From: Salinisphaera sp002433465
GTDB lineage: Bacteria > Pseudomonadota > Gammaproteobacteria > Nevskiales > Salinisphaeraceae
Direction of reading: 5' to 3'
NCBI RefSeq assembly: GCF_040361435.1
Contig: NZ_APNL01000007.1
Span: 145,429 to 209,428 of the forward strand
DNA length: 64,000 bases
The notes under the pieces: model-generated
What the model saw: only the letters and a program-made list of their open reading frames with translations
Told to the model about the DNA's origin: nothing
The model's database searches: none
Shown: piece by piece, positions 23,000 through 30,402 of the stretch
Position numbering within the stretch: the stretch's first letter is position 1
Layout of the letters: the number at the start of each line of letters is the position of its first letter
Made by a program: the position numbers and the translations under genes

Positions 23000-25511
23000 T
23001 CGCACCTCGGCCATGCGTCTGGCCTGGCGCCAGATCGGGCGCAGCCGCCGCGACGGCTCGGCCTGGATTCTGCTGATCGCGCTCGTGGTGGCCGTGGCCG
23101 CCGTGGGTGCGGTCAGCCAGATGACCGATCGCGTGCGCGCCGGCATGGAACGCCAGGGCGCCGCAACGCTCGCCGCCGACCTGGAACTGGAGCTGCGCGC
23201 GCCGCTGGACGACAAGCGGGCCGCCATCCTCGACGAGATCGGCGTGGCCCACCACGGCGTGACCGTGTTCCCGAGCGTGGTCAGCCACGACGATGAGATC
23301 ACGCTGGTTTCGGTCAAGGCCGTCCAACAAGGCTATCCGCTGCGCGGCGAAGTCACGTTGCGGCGCGGCGACCCGGGCAGCCCGACGGAAACGGTCACGC
23401 AGCCCCCCGAGCCGGGCACCGCCTGGGTGGCCCAGCGTATTCTCGATGCCCAGCAGCTGGCCGTCGGCGATACGCTTGCGCTCGGCGATGCCAAACTCAA
23501 GATTGCGGCCGTGCTGGTGATCGAACCCGACCGCGGCCAGGGCTTTGCCAATATCGCGCCGCGCGTGCTCATTCGCAGCGCCGACGTGGCCGCAACCGGC
23601 CTGCTCGGCCCCGGCAGCCGGGCGAATTACGACGAGCGCATCGCTGGCGACCCGGCTGCCCTCGAACAGGTGCGCGAACGCCTTGAGCCGACCCTGCAGC
23701 CCGGCGAAAAACTGCGTACCCCGGCCGAATCCAACCGCGCGCTGGCGCGGGCGCTGGATCGGGCCGATGTGTTCCTGGATCTGGCCGCGCTGGTGGCGGT
23801 GGTACTCGCGGGCGTGGCCATCGCATTGACCGCGCGCCAGCATGCATCGTCGCGACTGGACGAAATCGCCCTGCTCAAGACCCTGGGTGCGGCCCGTGGC
23901 TTGATCGCGCGGCTGCTGGCCTGGCAGCTGGTATTCGTGGGCGCGATCGGTATCGGCCTGGGGCTTCTCGTCGCCTGGCTGGCCCAGCTGGGTATTTCGC
24001 AGCTGATCGCGCGTGCGTTCGAAATCCAGCTGCCGGCTGCATCGTGGTTTGCGCTCTGGCCCGCAGCCGCCACCGGCGCGGTGCTGCTGGCCGGCTTCGC
24101 CTGGCCCGCACTGGCTCAGGCCCGCGCCACGCCGCCGGCGCGCGTGCTGGCCCGGTCGCTGGCCGAACAGCGCGGGCGCATGTGGCTGATCTATGCAGCC
24201 GCGCTGGCGAGCGTGGCCCTGCTGGCGGCGGCCGCCACCCGCGATATCACGCTCACCGCCTGGGTGGTGGGCGCCACCCTGGGCGGCACCGCCGTGCTCT
24301 GGCTTGTGGCGCTAGCGCTGCTGGCCGGTATCGACTGGCTACGACCGCGTATCGGCAACCGCGGCGGGCCGGGCCTGCGCCTGGCGCTATCAGCGCTGGC
24401 GCGCCGGCGTCAGGCCAGCGCGCTGCAGATCGTGGCCTTCGGCATCGGCCTGACCATGCTGTTCATGCTCGTGATCGTACGCGGCGACCTACTCGCCGGC
24501 TGGCAAGCCGATATCGCCGCCGACGCGCCCAACCGGTTTTTGATCAACATCACCCGCGAACAACAGCCGGCGGTCGCCGAACGTCTGCAAGAAGCCGGCC
24601 TGGACGCCGACTTCTACCCGCTGGTCCGCGGGCGGCTGACGGCGGTGGACGGCACCGCGATCGAAGACGATGCGGCACTGGCCGAGCAGGCCGGCGAGCT
24701 GACCCGGCGCGAGCTGAACCTGTCGTGGATCGACAATCTGAAAAACGATAACCGCATCGTGGCAGGCCAGTGGTTCGATGCCGACGATACCGGCAAGCCG
24801 CGCATGTCCATCGATACCTCGGTGGCCGAACGTCTGGATGTGGGCGTGGGCGACAGCCTCACCTTCGATATCACCGGCACGCCGGTCACGGCGACCATCG
24901 AAAGCATTCGCGAAATCGACTGGTCCAGCCTGCAGGCGAATTTCTATGTGCTGTTCGCGCCGGGCGTGCTGGATGAATTCTCGGCGACCTACATCACCAG
25001 CCTGTACGTGCCCGACAGCGCCCACGGCGTGATCGGCGCGCTGGTGCGCGAGTTCTCCAATATCAGCGTGATCGATATTGCCGCCATCCTCGACCAGCTC
25101 ACCACGCTGATCGACCGGCTGAGCCTGGCGATCGAGCTGGTATTCGGCTTCACCCTGGCCGCGGGGCTGGTGGTGCTGCTGGCGGCGATGCAGGCCAGCC
25201 GCGCCGAGCGCCTGCGCGAAGCCGCGCTGCTGCGCGCACTCGGCGCCCGTTCAAGCTGGCTGCGCCAGGCCACCTTCGGCGAATGCCTGCTCATCGGCCT
25301 GTGTGCCTCGCTGCTGGCGGCCGCGATCGCCCAGGTCACGGCCATCGTGCTCGCCGTCTGGGTGTTCGATCTCGGCTATGCCTGGCGCTGGCCGCTGTGG
25401 CTGATCGCGATCACCAGCGCCACTGCCGTAATCGCCCTCTCCGGGCTGGCCTCGCTACGCGATGTGTTGCGCCAGCCGGCCTGGACCAGCCTGCGCGCCA
25501 GCGACGCATAA
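22989..25511 (+). CDS. FtsX-like ABC transporter permease (YbbP type)
   Basis: A permease of 840 residues with the YbbP plan: an N-terminal helix after MRLAWRQIGRSRRDG, a periplasmic domain, FtsX-type four-helix blocks in the middle (VFLDLAALVAVVLAGVAIALTARQ) and at the end (LAAGLVVLLAAMQASRAERLREAALLRALGA), and a second large periplasmic domain between. The start at 22989 overlaps the ATPase stop by 11 bases; an ATG at 23013 that begins MRLAWRQ is equally plausible. A GCGGGCG/CGCCCGC hairpin follows the stop at 25512-25539. Confidence 0.9.
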   Translation: MRTDRTSAMRLAWRQIGRSRRDGSAWILLIALVVAVAAVGAVSQMTDRVRAGMERQGAATLAADLELELRAPLDDKRAAILDEIGVAHHGVTVFPSVVSHDDEITLVSVKAVQQGYPLRGEVTLRRGDPGSPTETVTQPPEPGTAWVAQRILDAQQLAVGDTLALGDAKLKIAAVLVIEPDRGQGFANIAPRVLIRSADVAATGLLGPGSRANYDERIAGDPAALEQVRERLEPTLQPGEKLRTPAESNRALARALDRADVFLDLAALVAVVLAGVAIALTARQHASSRLDEIALLKTLGAARGLIARLLAWQLVFVGAIGIGLGLLVAWLAQLGISQLIARAFEIQLPAASWFALWPAAATGAVLLAGFAWPALAQARATPPARVLARSLAEQRGRMWLIYAAALASVALLAAAATRDITLTAWVVGATLGGTAVLWLVALALLAGIDWLRPRIGNRGGPGLRLALSALARRRQASALQIVAFGIGLTMLFMLVIVRGDLLAGWQADIAADAPNRFLINITREQQPAVAERLQEAGLDADFYPLVRGRLTAVDGTAIEDDAALAEQAGELTRRELNLSWIDNLKNDNRIVAGQWFDADDTGKPRMSIDTSVAERLDVGVGDSLTFDITGTPVTATIESIREIDWSSLQANFYVLFAPGVLDEFSATYITSLYVPDSAHGVIGALVREFSNISVIDIAAILDQLTTLIDRLSLAIELVFGFTLAAGLVVLLAAMQASRAERLREAALLRALGARSSWLRQATFGECLLIGLCASLLAAAIAQVTAIVLAVWVFDLGYAWRWPLWLIAITSATAVIALSGLASLRDVLRQPAWTSLRASDA

Positions 25512-25587
25512 GCGGGCGGCGTTGCATACGATCGCCCGCGCATCGACACTCGGCGCTGACCTATAACGATCAGATCGAGGAGACACC

Positions 25588-26124
25588 ATGGCCACCAAAA
25601 GCCCGGCCGCTGAATTCTGGCGCGATATCCCGCCGATCCCGAACAGCTTCAAGCCGGATACGCTGCCGGAAGTGCATATCGCCAATGCGCCCACCGAGGA
25701 CGAGCGCTACTACGTGCCCTTCAGCGATACCGTGTCGTCTCGGCCGCTATGGATCTCGCCATCGTCGAACCGCTGGTGCGACGTGCTCATGGCCAAGGGC
25801 GCGGGCCTGGTCAACCGTCACTACCACCCCAACGAAGTGTTCGCCTACACCATCTCCGGCAAATGGGGGTATCTGGAACACGACTGGGTGGCCACCGCCG
25901 GCGATTTCGTTTACGAAACCCCGGGCGAAGGCCATACGCTGGTGGCCTACGAGCACGAAGACCCGATGCGCGTGTTCTTCGTGGTCAAGGGGCCTTTGAT
26001 CTGGCTCGACGAGAACGGCGAGTCGGACGGCTATTTCGACGTTCACGACTATATCGCCCTGTGCCGCGAACACTACGACCGGGTCGGCATCGGCGCCGAC
26101 CATATCGATACGCTGTTTCGCTAG
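25588..26124 (+). CDS. Cupin protein, 2,4'-dihydroxyacetophenone dioxygenase family
   Basis: A 178-residue single-domain cupin. The metal-binding first motif is readable as NRHYHPNEVFAYTISGKWGYLEHDW, with His-X-His and a Glu, and the second motif is GEGHTLVAYEHED. The surrounding sequence resembles proteins annotated as 2,4'-dihydroxyacetophenone dioxygenase-like, which cleave aromatic ketone side chains using iron. The actual substrate is uncertain. It has a good AGGAG seven bases before the ATG. It stands alone and is convergent with the LysR gene. Confidence 0.75.
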   Translation: MATKSPAAEFWRDIPPIPNSFKPDTLPEVHIANAPTEDERYYVPFSDTVSSRPLWISPSSNRWCDVLMAKGAGLVNRHYHPNEVFAYTISGKWGYLEHDWVATAGDFVYETPGEGHTLVAYEHEDPMRVFFVVKGPLIWLDENGESDGYFDVHDYIALCREHYDRVGIGADHIDTLFR

Positions 26125-26144
26125 GCCGCAGAACCCGCCACGGC

Positions 26145-27023
26145 TCAATCTGCGACAAGCGCGTCCTGCAGCCAGGCCGTGAACAGGGCGACGCGACGCG
26201 TATGGGCGCTCAATGGCCCGGCCACCCGTCGATAGACATGGCCGGGTAGTCGCACCGTCGGCCGCCAGGCCACGAGCCAGCCGCGGGCCACCATATCCCG
26301 CACCAGCAGTTCGCTGACCAATGCCACGCCCTTGCCCGCCAACGCTGCCTGCACCACCTCCTGCTCGTGCGCGAAGCCACGGACCGTGGCGTTGTCGGGC
26401 AGCGTTTCGACGGCCGCGGCCTGCCATGCCCGCCAGTCGACCGGCGGCAGCCCATTCGATGCCCAGCGGGTGACCAGGAATTCGGCCGTCTCCGGCCCGG
26501 CATGACGGGCCAGATAATCCGGGCTGGCAAACGCAGCCACCGATTCCTGCACCAGCATCTGCCCCTCGGGCGCGGCGGCATCCGCCGCCGAATAGCGAAT
26601 CGCAATATCCACCTGGCGATCGCGCGTCATATCAACCGGCGCGGTGGACGACAAAACCTGCACCCGCAGCCCCGGATGACGCTGTTCGAAGTCGTCGATA
26701 CGCGGGGCCAGCCAGAGCGTGGCAAACGCCGGCGTCGTGGATATGACCAGCCGGTTTTCGTTGTCTCGAATCGCGGCCACTGCGGATTCGAGCTCGGCAA
26801 AGGCACGCGAGGCGGATTGCGACAACACCCCGCCGGCTTCCGTAAGCGTGATCGCGCGCGTCTGGCGCAGAAATAGCGATACGCCCAGCTGTGCTTCCAG
26901 CCCCCGGATATGGTGCGACACCGCGGTGGGCGACAGATGCAGCGCTTCGGCCGCGGCCTTGAAGCTGCCCAGGCGGGCCGCCGCCTCGAAGGCCCGGAGT
27001 GCGGCGAGAGAAGGAAACGACAC
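26145..27023 (-). CDS. LysR-family transcriptional regulator (GcvA-like)
   Basis: A 292-residue LysR regulator with an N-terminal winged helix (LAALRAFEAAARLGSFKAAA, LHLSPTAVSHHIRGLEAQLGV) and a periplasmic-binding-protein-like effector domain starting near residue 90. The opening SLAALRAFEAAARLGSF resembles GcvA/AmpR-type members. The start is a GTG immediately preceded by an in-frame stop, so no longer form is possible. It is divergent from azoR, and a perfect palindrome lies between them, suggesting it controls azoR and itself. Confidence 0.92.
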   Translation of the reverse strand: MSFPSLAALRAFEAAARLGSFKAAAEALHLSPTAVSHHIRGLEAQLGVSLFLRQTRAITLTEAGGVLSQSASRAFAELESAVAAIRDNENRLVISTTPAFATLWLAPRIDDFEQRHPGLRVQVLSSTAPVDMTRDRQVDIAIRYSAADAAAPEGQMLVQESVAAFASPDYLARHAGPETAEFLVTRWASNGLPPVDWRAWQAAAVETLPDNATVRGFAHEQEVVQAALAGKGVALVSELLVRDMVARGWLVAWRPTVRLPGHVYRRVAGPLSAHTRRVALFTAWLQDALVAD

Positions 27024-27051
27024 GGCGGTTCAATAACGGATGAGTTTTGCT

Positions 27052-27063
27052 CACCTATAGGTG
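27052..27063. promoter_or_regulatory. Palindrome between LysR and azoR
   Basis: CACCTATAGGTG is a perfect 12-bp palindrome in the 123-bp divergent intergenic region. It is 29 bp before the LysR start and about 84 bp before azoR. It is a natural candidate for the LysR recognition site. Confidence 0.5.
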
Positions 27064-27146
27064 TTTTCTTTGCCTTTGTCACGCTCGTCAACGACGGCGG
27101 ATAGTTGCGCTGAACTTATCCATGCACCGTTGCAGAAGAATCCGCC

Positions 27147-27791
27147 ATGACCACGATCTTGCGTATCGACGCCAGCGCCCGACAGGCGCGCTCTCTCAGC
27201 CGTATGCTCGGCGACCGTTTTATCGACCGCTGGCAGCAGGCCGAGCCACAAGCCGCGATCATTCGCCGCGATGTCGGCACTCAGCCGCCGCCGGCCATCT
27301 CGGAAGCGTGGATCGCCGCCGCGTTCACGCCGGCCGACGAGCGCAGCGCACAGGCCACGGCAACACTGGCCCTGTCGAACACGCTGATCGACGAGCTGGA
27401 ACAAGCGGACGTACTTGTCATCACCACGCCCATGTACAACTACGGCATGCCCGCCGCGCTCAAGGCATGGGTCGATCAGGTCGTACGCATCAATCGTACG
27501 TTCACCTTCGATCTCGGCCGCGGCGACCGACCGCTGGAGCCGATACTCGGCGGCAAACAGCTGGTGGTGCTTACATCCTCGGGCGAGTTCGGTTTCGGAG
27601 CCGGCCAGCTCAACGAACAGGCCGGGCATCTGTTACCGCATCTGCGTTCCGTGGCCGGCTATCTCGGCGCGAAGGACATCCACCACGTGGGTATCGAATA
27701 CCAGGAATTCGGCGATGAGCGTTTCGAGAAATCGAAAGCCGAAGCGAAAAAACAGGTCGCCGCACTGGCCGCCGCGCTGAGTACCGACTGA
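27147..27791 (+). CDS. azoR: FMN-dependent NADH:quinone oxidoreductase / azoreductase
   Basis: A 214-residue flavodoxin-like enzyme of the AzoR family that reduces quinones and azo dyes by two electrons using NADH and FMN. Landmarks are the N-terminal FMN phosphate loop IDASARQARSLSRML, the TPMYNYGMPAALKAWVDQVVR segment that contacts the isoalloxazine ring, and LTSSGEFGFG. It is divergent from a LysR regulator with which it shares a palindrome. It probably serves in defence against quinone or electrophile stress. A strong hairpin follows the gene. Confidence 0.93.
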   Translation: MTTILRIDASARQARSLSRMLGDRFIDRWQQAEPQAAIIRRDVGTQPPPAISEAWIAAAFTPADERSAQATATLALSNTLIDELEQADVLVITTPMYNYGMPAALKAWVDQVVRINRTFTFDLGRGDRPLEPILGGKQLVVLTSSGEFGFGAGQLNEQAGHLLPHLRSVAGYLGAKDIHHVGIEYQEFGDERFEKSKAEAKKQVAALAAALSTD

Positions 27792-27804
27792 CCGCTGTAC
27801 GACA

Positions 27805-27837
27805 TAAAAAGAGACGGGGCCGAATGGCCCCGTCTCT
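27805..27837 (-). terminator. Rho-independent terminator (serves both convergent genes)
   Basis: AGAGACGGGGCC and GGCCCCGTCTCT form a perfect 12-bp stem around GAAT. On the minus strand the stem is followed by TTTTT, making it the terminator for the Hsp20 gene. On the plus strand it sits 19 bases after azoR without a T-run. Confidence 0.85.
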
Positions 27838-27853
27838 AGCTTGACCGCGCTGC

Positions 27854-28351
27854 TCAGGCGCTCGCTTTTTCCGGCTCCTGCGTGACGGCCGGGCTCGCGT
27901 GCTCGCCGCTACGCACGGTGATACGGCGCGGCTCCGCAGTGGCCTTCTTGTTGATGGTCAGCCGGAGCACACCGTGTTCGGCCCGGGCGTCGATATTGTC
28001 TTCGTCGGCCGTCTCCGGCAGCGAGAAGCGACGCACGAAAGAGCCGAAGCGACGCTCGCGATAGCGGGCCTGACCGTTTTCCTCGGTCTTTTCCTCGTTG
28101 CGCTCGCCCTTGAGCGTGAGCACGCCCTTGTCGAGCGTCACTTCGATGCGCTGCGGATCCACGCCCGGCACCTCGGCCTCGATGTGATAGGCATCGCCGG
28201 TTTCGCGAATATCCACGTTTGGCGTCCACGCCCCGCCGGAAAGCGCGGGGAAGGCGTTGTTGTCCTGTACGAACATGCGATTGATCTCGTCGTTGAACTG
28301 GGCGAGCAGGCTGCTCGGCTCGAAACGGTTCTGATAACGCTGAATGGCCAT
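27854..28351 (-). CDS. Small heat-shock protein, Hsp20 / alpha-crystallin family
   Basis: A 165-residue ATP-independent holdase that binds unfolding proteins as large oligomers. The N-terminal arm (IQRYQNRFEPSSLLAQFNDEINRMF) is followed by the alpha-crystallin domain (WTPNVDIRETGDAYHIEAEV to GVLRLTINK), whose GVLRLTI segment is the conserved strand, then a short tail. The ATG at 28351 lies seven bases after AAGGAGG; the ATG six bases earlier abuts the ribosome-binding site and is unlikely. A sigma-32-type promoter is visible about 60 bases upstream. Confidence 0.94.
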   Translation of the reverse strand: MAIQRYQNRFEPSSLLAQFNDEINRMFVQDNNAFPALSGGAWTPNVDIRETGDAYHIEAEVPGVDPQRIEVTLDKGVLTLKGERNEEKTEENGQARYRERRFGSFVRRFSLPETADEDNIDARAEHGVLRLTINKKATAEPRRITVRSGEHASPAVTQEPEKASA

Positions 28352-28409
28352 GATCATTCCTCCTTAATTTTTCGCCCTCAATCAACGGGCTGCGTTGCTA
28401 CGTCAGGAA

Positions 28410-28437
28410 AGATAGGGCCGTCGATAAACGTTTCAAT
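28410..28437 (-). promoter_or_regulatory. Putative sigma-32 heat-shock promoter
   Basis: On the minus strand ATTGAAA is followed after 13 bases by CCCTATCT. This is close to the heat-shock consensus CTTGAAA-N(13-15)-CCCCATNT. It is correctly oriented upstream of the Hsp20 gene and gives a leader of about 55 bases. Confidence 0.6.
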
Positions 28438-28528
28438 AGTTGCTTGATCGTTTTTATGGGGTTTTGCGTGGGGTCTTCGGTAACTGCTATAACCGACGCA
28501 CGAATTTGTCACCATCAATGGATCATCG

Positions 28529-29803
28529 ATGCGAACGTTGACGTTCTCCACGCTCTGCGCCACCACCCTGGCCGCGACGGGTCTTTTTGCGGCCGGCAGT
28601 GCAAGCGCGGCCGAGGGCTGCGACAGCGCCGGGCTCGCTCTGCCCGACGGTTTCTGTGCAACGCAGTTCTCCAAGGACGCCGGCACGCCCCGACATCTGG
28701 CGGTGGCCGACAACGGCGTCGTCTATATAAATCTGGCCAACGATGTGGACGGCCACGGCCTGATGGCGCTTCGCGACAGCGACGACGACGGCGTGGCCGA
28801 CGAGCGCAAGACCTTCGGCGAAGGCGGCGGGACCGGTCTTGCGATTCACGACGGCTGGCTCTATGCCGCCACCGTCACCGATATCTACCGCTACAAGCTC
28901 GACGGTAACCTGGTGCCGCAGGGCGAGCCCGAACATATTGTCACCGGCCTGCCACAGCAGTCGTCGCACGCCGCGCGCGGACTGGCAATCAGCGAAGACG
29001 GCCAGCTGTTCGTGAATAACGGCGCGCCGTCCAATGCCTGCCAGGAAAGCGATCGTCAGCCCGGCTCGAAAGGCCAGGACCCCTGCCCGCTGCTCGATAA
29101 CCACGGCGGCATCTGGGCCTTCTCGGCCACCGAAACCGGCCAGACCTTCAAGCCAGAAACCGAATACGCCACCGGCCTGCGCAACATGTTTGCCCTGGAC
29201 TGGTACGACGGCCAGCTCTACGGCGTCCAGCACGGTCGCGATCAGCTGCACTCCAACTGGCCGGACAAGTTCACCCAGGAACAAAGCGCGCATCTGCCCG
29301 CCGAGGAACTGTTCGCCATCGACGAAGGCGATCATTTCGGCTGGCCGTTCTGCTACTACGATCCGAAAGCCGACAAGAAAGTGCTCGGCCCGGAATACGG
29401 CGGCGACGGCGACAAGGTCGGCCGCTGTGCGGATTATGAACAGCCGCTGGCCGCCTATCCCGCCCACTGGGCTCCGATGGATATTCTGTTCTACGACGGC
29501 GACGGCTTCGGCTCCCGATACGACGGCGGCGCCTTCATCGCCTTTCACGGTTCCTGGAACCGCGCGCCGAGCCCGCAGGCCGGTTATCGGGTGATCTACC
29601 AGCCGTTCGAAAACGGCAAGGCCAGCGGCGACTATGAAGACTTCGCCGGTGCGGCCGGCTTTACCGGCAGCGGCGAAACCGTCGCCTCGCCCGGCAGCGC
29701 CGAGCATCGCCCCGCCGGCCTCGCCCAGGGCCCCGACGGCGCGCTCTATATCAGCGACGATGCGGGCGGCACCGTATTCAAGGTGACACGCGCCAGCGAC
29801 TGA
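28529..29803 (+). CDS. Secreted PQQ-dependent sugar dehydrogenase-like beta-propeller protein
   Basis: A 424-residue exported protein with a signal peptide (cleavage near SASA-AE). It resembles the sorbosone/glucose dehydrogenase (GDH-B, YliI) beta-propellers that use pyrroloquinoline quinone in the periplasm. Propeller-like repeats include GTPRHLAVADNGVVYINLAN, ARGLAISEDGQLFVNNGAPS, GLRNMFALDWYDGQLYGVQHGRD, GDHFGWPFCYYD and GPDGALYISDDAGGTVFKV. The catalytic His of the soluble enzymes cannot be placed with certainty. No cytochrome c motif CXXCH is present. It is monocistronic with its own terminator. Confidence 0.82.
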   Translation: MRTLTFSTLCATTLAATGLFAAGSASAAEGCDSAGLALPDGFCATQFSKDAGTPRHLAVADNGVVYINLANDVDGHGLMALRDSDDDGVADERKTFGEGGGTGLAIHDGWLYAATVTDIYRYKLDGNLVPQGEPEHIVTGLPQQSSHAARGLAISEDGQLFVNNGAPSNACQESDRQPGSKGQDPCPLLDNHGGIWAFSATETGQTFKPETEYATGLRNMFALDWYDGQLYGVQHGRDQLHSNWPDKFTQEQSAHLPAEELFAIDEGDHFGWPFCYYDPKADKKVLGPEYGGDGDKVGRCADYEQPLAAYPAHWAPMDILFYDGDGFGSRYDGGAFIAFHGSWNRAPSPQAGYRVIYQPFENGKASGDYEDFAGAAGFTGSGETVASPGSAEHRPAGLAQGPDGALYISDDAGGTVFKVTRASD

Positions 29804-29839
29804 TCGCGGCTACATCAACGGGTGTGTCAGACCCGTATC

Positions 29840-29873
29840 AGCCCCGCGTGCCCTGGGTACGCGGGGCTTTTTC
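29840..29873 (+). terminator. Rho-independent terminator
   Basis: AGCCCCGCGT and ACGCGGGGCT make a 10-bp perfect stem with a nine-base loop, followed by TTTTT. It lies about 37 bases after the sugar dehydrogenase-like gene. Confidence 0.9.
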
Positions 29874-29967
29874 ATGGCGCTTGCGACGGCGTGAAACAAA
29901 GCACGCTGCGCACGCCCGGCGCCCGCCCACACCGAGCCCATAGAAAGAATCGTTGCGCTGGTTTATT

Positions 29968-29990
29968 GCAACTTTATAACGTAATATTCG
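29968..29990. promoter_or_regulatory. Possible Zur (zinc uptake regulator) site
   Basis: An A+T-rich dyad with core TTTATAACGTAATATT matches 14 of 22 informative positions of the gammaproteobacterial Zur consensus (ATGTTATA-N-TATAACAT with flanks), by hand alignment. It lies about 45 bp before the small His-rich gene and upstream of the ZnuD-like receptor, where a zinc-responsive promoter would be expected. Confidence 0.4.
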
Positions 29991-30034
29991 CGCCGACCGG
30001 CTTTTCCGGCCGGCGAACATGAGTTCGATTGGGG

Positions 30035-30322
30035 ATGGGGAACAAGCATTTATGTCGTGCGCTCGTGGTGCTCGCATTGCTGTGCGTGCAGGCGCTCGCG
30101 TTCGCCCATGCCTTCGATCATCCGATCGACGTTGCCCATATCGATCATGCCTGTACGAGCTGCGTACACGGACATTCGCCCAGCGCACCCCCGGCCCAGG
30201 CCGCAGCGCTGACGCTCCTCTTTTCCCGGCCCCGCATGGCGGCGGCGCCGATCCATGCCGGCCATGCCCGTAGCCAGCTCGGCCACCATGCCGCACGGGC
30301 CCCACCCCGACGTTTCGTCTGA
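30035..30322 (+). CDS. Small His-rich secreted protein
   Basis: A 95-residue protein with a signal peptide (LCRALVVLALLCVQALAFAHA) and a short mature part. That part carries the clustered metal-ligand stretch HPIDVAHIDHACTSCVHGH, eleven histidines in the whole frame, and two cysteines spaced CTSC. It is proline/alanine-rich towards a basic end. It sits 80 bases upstream of the TonB-dependent receptor, so the two are probably one transcript. A periplasmic metal (zinc) shuttle or sensor is an inference from composition and neighbour only. The start is the ATG at 30035; a TTG two codons earlier is the alternative. Confidence 0.6.
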   Translation: MGNKHLCRALVVLALLCVQALAFAHAFDHPIDVAHIDHACTSCVHGHSPSAPPAQAAALTLLFSRPRMAAAPIHAGHARSQLGHHAARAPPRRFV

Positions 30323-30402
30323 CCGTAACAACCCAGGCGCCGCCGTAGCGGCATTTCTGCGACCCCCTCTCGCGGGTTCGTATATCAGACGGAATTCTTC
30401 TC

